From Phormidium tenue FACHB-1050 (GTDB lineage: Bacteria > Cyanobacteriota > Cyanobacteriia > Pseudanabaenales > Pseudanabaenaceae): a DNA stretch of 64,000 nucleotides. This document shows positions 60,759 through 64,000 of the stretch, in pieces. The notes beneath the pieces are model-generated. The model had not been told where the DNA came from, made no database searches, and worked only from the letters and a program-made list of their open reading frames with translations. The stretch is taken from NCBI RefSeq assembly GCF_014696925.1, contig NZ_JACJQY010000012.1:1-64000 (forward strand), read 5' to 3'. A program made the position numbers and the translations under genes. Position 1 is the first letter of the stretch. The number at the start of each line of letters is the position of its first letter.

Positions 60759-60886
60759 TGTAGCAATTCCCATTATGAAACTGATTTTGTTGTTTCCAGC
60801 GCCAAAGGCGCTGGAAACAACAAAATCGGTTTTTTGAGAATTGCTACAAGAAGAGTGGGCGCTAAGCGCCCACTCTTCTTGTAGCA
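60759..60886. repeat. Overlapping hairpins with mutually exclusive folds
   Basis: A large stem joins TGTAGCAATTC (60759-60769) to GAATTGCTACA (60838-60848) and encloses a 24-base-arm inner stem with a GCGCC-AAA-GGCGC apex. A second perfect 21-base-arm hairpin, 60842-60886 (TGCTACAAGAAGAGTGGGCG..-TAA), uses 60842-60848 again, so the two cannot both close fully. Confidence 0.82.
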
Positions 60887-60899
60887 AATTGCACTCAAA

Positions 60900-61205
60900 T
60901 TAAGCTTTGATTGCAGTTTTGCGGACACCTGATATTTTGGAATTATTTTGTTTGATTTCCTCTTCTGTTAGAGGCACAATATCAATGTGATTAAATAATG
61001 TCGTAACGAACGTGAAGAGTAAAAAAGGGAGAGAAGTTACCACAATCAAACCCACTGCCCCAAAAGAATAAATGGGCTTACTCATTAGCGAAAGCGCTGA
61101 TGCTAAAGCCGCAAAAATTACGCCTAACCAGACAATTACCTGACCCAAAATATCACTGAGGGTGAGGGTACAAACAAAGCGGTATTTACCAATGTCATTC
61201 ATCAT
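60900..61205 (-). CDS. Small two-helix membrane protein (101 aa)
   Basis: 101 residues, MMNDIGKYRFVCTLTLSDIL, two hydrophobic helices (VIVWLGVIFAALASALSL and FGAVGLIVVTSLPFLLFTFV), then a basic tail ending VRKTAIKA. No family recognised; similar proteins are seen in cyanobacteria. Probably thylakoid or cytoplasmic membrane. Confidence 0.65.
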   Translation of the reverse strand: MMNDIGKYRFVCTLTLSDILGQVIVWLGVIFAALASALSLMSKPIYSFGAVGLIVVTSLPFLLFTFVTTLFNHIDIVPLTEEEIKQNNSKISGVRKTAIKA

Positions 61206-61243
61206 ATTTCACCAACTTAGGATAATTTTTAAGGCTGTACTAC

Positions 61244-61302
61244 AATCCTAAATTTTTTAGAAGAGCGACGCTTTGCGTCGCTCTTCTAAAAAATTTGGAT
61301 TT
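61244..61302. repeat. Hairpin in a divergent spacer
   Basis: 28-base arms AATCCTAAATTTTTTAGAAG.. with one mismatch around TTT, apex GACGC-TTT-GCGTC. Flanked by the 5' ends of both genes, so it cannot be an ordinary terminator. Confidence 0.85.
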
Positions 61303-61433
61303 GGGCTTATCGAAATTTACTGTAATCAATCAATTAATAGTGTTAGTTCTCAGTATACGAACCGTCTCTAGATTTTAGGGTTACGTTTTATTGAGAATGA
61401 TCTCTCCAACTCTACCGAATTGTGGACAAAATT

Positions 61434-62291
61434 ATGTGGGATGAAATCGCGATCGCCATTTCGCAAGCAACGGGAGAGCGCTTTATCAGCGATCGCCGTC
61501 AAGCTCAATCTGGCGGCTGCATCAATCAAGCAACTCGAATATCCGATGGTCGGCGGCAATTTTTTGTAAAGTCTAATACCGCTAACTATTTAGATGTGTT
61601 TGTTGCTGAAGCGATCGCCCTCAAGCAAATGTATGCTACCCAAACAATTCGCGTGCCACAGCCAATTTGTTGGGGGATCGCTAATGATGTGGCTTACTTA
61701 GTAATGGAAAATCTTGACTTAGGCGATCGTCAAGATTGGGAAGCGATGAGTCAAAATCTGGCGGCGATGCATCGAGTAACTAGCGATCGCGGATTTGGCT
61801 GGGAACGTAACAATGTGATTGGAGCAACGCCACAGATTAATAACTGGACTCATAGTTGGCTTGATTTTTGGATTGAATATCGGCTTGCCTTTCAGTTTAA
61901 TTTGGCTAAACGCAAAGGTTGGCGCAGTAATATTCCCGAAGAAAAAGTTTATAAGGCTCTGTCGCGATTTTTTGATGATTACCAACCCCAGCCTTCAATG
62001 GTGCATGGTGATCTCTGGGGGGGCAATGCTGCTTTTGTCAATGGGGAACCTGTGATTTTTGATCCTGCTTTATATTTTGGCGATCGCGAAGTTGATCTTG
62101 CCATGACCGAGTTATTCGGTGGATTCCCATCGCAGTTTTATCGAGCCTATCAAGTAGCTTATCCATTGGATTCAGGCTATCAACAGCGCAAGACTCTTTA
62201 TAATCTCTATCACATTCTCAATCATTTCAATCTCTTTGGGGGAGGTTATGGCTCCCAAGCTAATCGCATGATTGAGACTATAGTAATCTAA
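61434..62291 (+). CDS. Fructosamine kinase family protein
   Basis: 285 residues from the ATG at 61434 (MWDEIAIAISQATGERFISD), which matches the family start better than a GTG at 61422. Kinase-like residues: SGGCINQATRISDGR (nucleotide loop), FVKSN (Lys), LVMENLDLGD, catalytic MVHGDLWGGNAAF and the metal Asp in FDPALYFGDREVDLAM. Bacterial members phosphorylate protein-bound fructosamines or ribulosamines. The GTGAAAC-containing hairpin overlaps its stop. Confidence 0.9.
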   Translation: MWDEIAIAISQATGERFISDRRQAQSGGCINQATRISDGRRQFFVKSNTANYLDVFVAEAIALKQMYATQTIRVPQPICWGIANDVAYLVMENLDLGDRQDWEAMSQNLAAMHRVTSDRGFGWERNNVIGATPQINNWTHSWLDFWIEYRLAFQFNLAKRKGWRSNIPEEKVYKALSRFFDDYQPQPSMVHGDLWGGNAAFVNGEPVIFDPALYFGDREVDLAMTELFGGFPSQFYRAYQVAYPLDSGYQQRKTLYNLYHILNHFNLFGGGYGSQANRMIETIVI

Positions 62292-62391
62292 ACCAGATAA
62301 GTGGCGGCGTGAAACGCCGCCACTTATCTGGTTTAGATTTGTCCGACCAAAATAAATAGAGTCGGCGCTTCGCGCCGACTCTATTTATTTT
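62285..62391. repeat. Two hairpins between fructosamine-kinase-like and nfu genes
   Basis: 62285-62339: perfect 26-base arms AATCTAAACCAGATAAGTGG.. around GAA, apex GT-GAA-AC. 62349-62391: perfect 20-base arms AAAATAAATAGAGTCGGCGC around TTC. Both are in a convergent gap. Confidence 0.85.
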
Positions 62392-62412
62392 GCTTGTAAG
62401 TAGCTAAGAAAC

Positions 62413-62649
62413 TTAAAAAACTTGTTCGATTTCATCAATTTCAGGAATCTCTTCTTTTAACTTGCGTTCAATACCCATTCTGAGAGTCATTGCTGAACTA
62501 GGACAAGAACCACAAGCACCTTGCAAACGTAATCTCACAATTGGTCCTTCGATTTCCACAAGTTCTACATTGCCTCCATCAGACATCAAATAGGGCCGCA
62601 ATTCATCAAGAACATTCTCAACATTATCTCTGGTTAAAGTTAAACTCAT
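62413..62649 (-). CDS. nfu: NifU-like Fe-S scaffold/carrier protein (Nfu)
   Basis: 78 residues from the ATG at 62649 ([20 protein letters not shown]), with AAGGAA upstream; the frame to 62709 is not needed. The Fe-S motif is [12 protein letters not shown] (C-x2-C). [20 protein letters not shown] is the family core. It transfers [4Fe-4S] clusters to photosystem I and other targets. Close to sufR and sufB, consistent with a shared Fe-S theme. Confidence 0.92.
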   Translation of the reverse strand: MSLTLTRDNVENVLDELRPYLMSDGGNVELVEIEGPIVRLRLQGACGSCPSSAMTLRMGIERKLKEEIPEIDEIEQVF

Positions 62650-62777
62650 ATTTTTTCCTTGATTTATCTCAAAACTACTAGGGTTAAGGAATATGACGCA
62701 AAATGTCACATTCTCTATAAACCATAACTACTAATATCTATGCTAATCGAAATCATCTCTCTTTGTGAAGTTATCCG

Positions 62778-63521
62778 CTAACAGCTAACACCTTGCTCTC
62801 GAATTAAATATCCACAACGATGTTCGCCATCAACCATCCAGTGAGTTCGCTCCACTGGACAATCTAGTACCGTCGCAAACATTTCTAATTCATGCCCACA
62901 AACGCTGGGAAAAGATTCCGCCACATGGGCGATCGCACAGTTATATTCCGTAAAAATAAAACTTTGATTTTTCCCTTCTACAGGAAACCATTCCGTTACA
63001 TAGCCTTCAGAACGGCGGATCTCCGCTAATTTCTCTAGTCTTTGTTTTAGCGAACCTCCTCCAAGTTGCGATTTATAATTTTGCGCCTTGCGTTGCCATT
63101 GCTTTTGCAACACCTCAGATACTTGTTCTTTGCCTAATGTATCGATCAGCGTATCTAAGAAATTTACGGCAAACTGGTTATAGCTATCGGGAAAGCGATC
63201 GCGTCCCGCCACTGTTAAAGCGTAAATAAATTGAGGACGACCCATGCCCACCTGCTCAGCAGTGTGATAGATCAGTCCCTCAGCCTCCAAATCCTTTAAA
63301 TGCTTCCGAATTGCTTGGGGACTAATATCCAGCCGATCTGCCAAATCTTGGGCGGTCACTTCGCCACGCTTTAGCAAATGCTGCAAAATATCTTGCTTAG
63401 TGTCATGTTTAGTTTCAGGCTTGGCATCGCTTTTATCTACGCTTGTATTTAACTGATGATCTTTAGGATCTAGCTTTAGGTTTGGCGTAATGATCTCAGC
63501 AACGCCGATGGGAGTTTTCAT
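62778..63521 (-). CDS. sufR: Transcriptional repressor SufR
   Basis: About 247 residues from the ATG at 63521 (MKTPIGVAEIITPNLK); a longer frame to 63602 would translate a hairpin and is not favoured. The DNA-binding winged helix is TAQDLADRLDISPQAIRKHL and GMGRPQFIYALT. The cluster ligands run C-x12-C-x12-C-x14-C near the C-terminus, close to the four-Cys pattern described for SufR. It represses the suf operon when its cluster is present. Divergent from sufB. Confidence 0.93.
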   Translation of the reverse strand: MKTPIGVAEIITPNLKLDPKDHQLNTSVDKSDAKPETKHDTKQDILQHLLKRGEVTAQDLADRLDISPQAIRKHLKDLEAEGLIYHTAEQVGMGRPQFIYALTVAGRDRFPDSYNQFAVNFLDTLIDTLGKEQVSEVLQKQWQRKAQNYKSQLGGGSLKQRLEKLAEIRRSEGYVTEWFPVEGKNQSFIFTEYNCAIAHVAESFPSVCGHELEMFATVLDCPVERTHWMVDGEHRCGYLIREQGVSC

Positions 63522-63561
63522 GAAATAAGCTCCTGATGGCAATTCGAGCAATTGATCATAT

Positions 63562-63622
63562 AAGCAAAACCCAAGAGAAAATTGCGATGCTTCGCATCGC
63601 AATTTTCTCTTGGGTTTTGCTT
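63562..63622. repeat. Hairpin in the sufR leader
   Basis: Perfect 29-base arms AAGCAAAACCCAAGAGAAAA.. around TTC, apex GATGC-TTC-GCATC. It lies between the sufR start and the operator, so it would be in the sufR 5' untranslated region. Confidence 0.85.
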
Positions 63623-63681
63623 GATATTAATGACCATGATTATGTGTTGAAGTTGTAAAGTTATAAAAAAATTGACTTTGA

Positions 63682-63695
63682 CAACTTGTATGTTG
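63682..63695. promoter_or_regulatory. SufR operator between sufR and sufB
   Basis: CAAC-TTGTAT-GTTG, an exact match to the reported SufR palindrome CAAC-N6-GTTG. It lies 107 bases before the sufB ATG and 160 bases before the sufR ATG, so one protein can control both directions. A clear second copy was not found. Confidence 0.88.
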
Positions 63696-63801
63696 CTAAT
63701 GTACCGTACAATGAGTAAAGAAACAAGCAAGTTGTTTTAGTCCCGTAAATTTAATACGAAGCATTAAATTTACACATCAACTATTAGGAGCCTTAACTGA
63801 C

Positions 63802-64000
63802 ATGACTGCAACGGTTCAAGCACTTGTCAACCAACCATACAAATACGGATTTGTTACGTCTATTGAGTCGGACACGATTCCTCGCGGGCTTAGCGAAGAT
63901 GTCGTCCGCATGATTTCGGCTAAGAAAAATGAGCCAGAATACATGCTGGAATTTCGCCTCAAAGCGTATCGCCAATGGTTAAAGATGCAAGAACCGACTT
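63802..64000 (+). CDS. sufB: Fe-S cluster assembly scaffold SufB, N-terminal part (cut by window end)
   Basis: 66 codons, beginning [20 protein letters not shown], with [19 protein letters not shown], the conserved N-terminal core of SufB. The remainder is outside the window. AGGAG lies 13 bases before the ATG (CTATTAGGAGCCTTAACTGAC). In cyanobacteria sufBCDS follows a SufR-controlled promoter. Confidence 0.95.
   Translation, partial: MTATVQALVNQPYKYGFVTSIESDTIPRGLSEDVVRMISAKKNEPEYMLEFRLKAYRQWLKMQEPT

Noticed and set aside
62650-62709. 20-residue N-terminal extension of Nfu
   Set aside because: The family core starts at the ATG at 62649, which has an AAGGAA upstream; the extension lacks conserved residues.

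Overview
The window is from a cyanobacterial chromosome. It opens in the 3' end of psbA (photosystem II D1) and closes in the 5' end of sufB. In between are NblS/Hik33, a SufR-sufB divergon, ferredoxin-dependent sulfite reductase, a cyanobacterial alternative terminal oxidase (ARTO) cluster, and the HIP1 octamer GCGATCGC scattered through genes and spacers. The moderate-to-low GC content and the abundance of long perfect intergenic hairpins fit a Pseudanabaena-like filamentous lineage; the genus is an inference.

Layout. 1-2.6 kb: psbA end, toxin-antitoxin debris and an AbiJ-like candidate defence gene. 2.7-24 kb: mostly core genes (NUDIX hydrolase, leuA, priA, inositol phosphatase, ABC-2 permease, subtilase, xseAB, Rrf2 regulator, class II aldolase, nblS), separated by hairpin-rich spacers. 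24-29 kb: an accessory patch with Uma2 and Rpn nuclease-like genes, an unassigned two-gene module ending in a PD-(D/E)xK-like protein, an orphan antitoxin, and two YefM-YoeB pairs flanking a natA-like ABC gene; the second toxin is frameshifted. 29-36 kb: DUF3326, a Rieske oxygenase, rpmG-rpsR, a histone-deacetylase-like hydrolase, a histidine kinase, a tautomerase and a GNAT enzyme. 36.4-40.3 kb: a second accessory patch with an HsdR-N-like protein, ParDE, AbrB-Doc, BrnTA and a WG-repeat protein, separated by degenerate arrays built on HIP1. 40.4-47.2 kb: a GMC oxidoreductase, then an ARTO-type oxidase operon (two DUF2231 proteins, subunit II lacking most CuA ligands, a pilin-like protein, subunits I and III). 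47.4-56.1 kb: a PLP decarboxylase, sir, two ammonium transporters with NtcA-like upstream sites, and a C-terminal processing protease. 56.3-64 kb: a NarL-type regulator, a T4 Rnl1-like RNA ligase, a PPC protein, scpA, a LapA-like protein, a fructosamine-kinase-like protein, nfu, and sufR divergent from sufB with a perfect CAAC-N6-GTTG operator.

The most distinctive non-coding signals are: (i) several dozen long intergenic hairpins with different arms but mostly the same apex, GC-NNN-GC, present in convergent, tandem and divergent spacers; (ii) two twin-hairpin elements with related terminal inverted repeats; (iii) a perfect 26-bp-arm palindrome and a short-tandem-repeat block, each inserted in frame inside a conserved gene; (iv) HIP1-anchored arrays between toxin-antitoxin modules. 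No tRNA, rRNA, CRISPR array or intact transposase was recognised.
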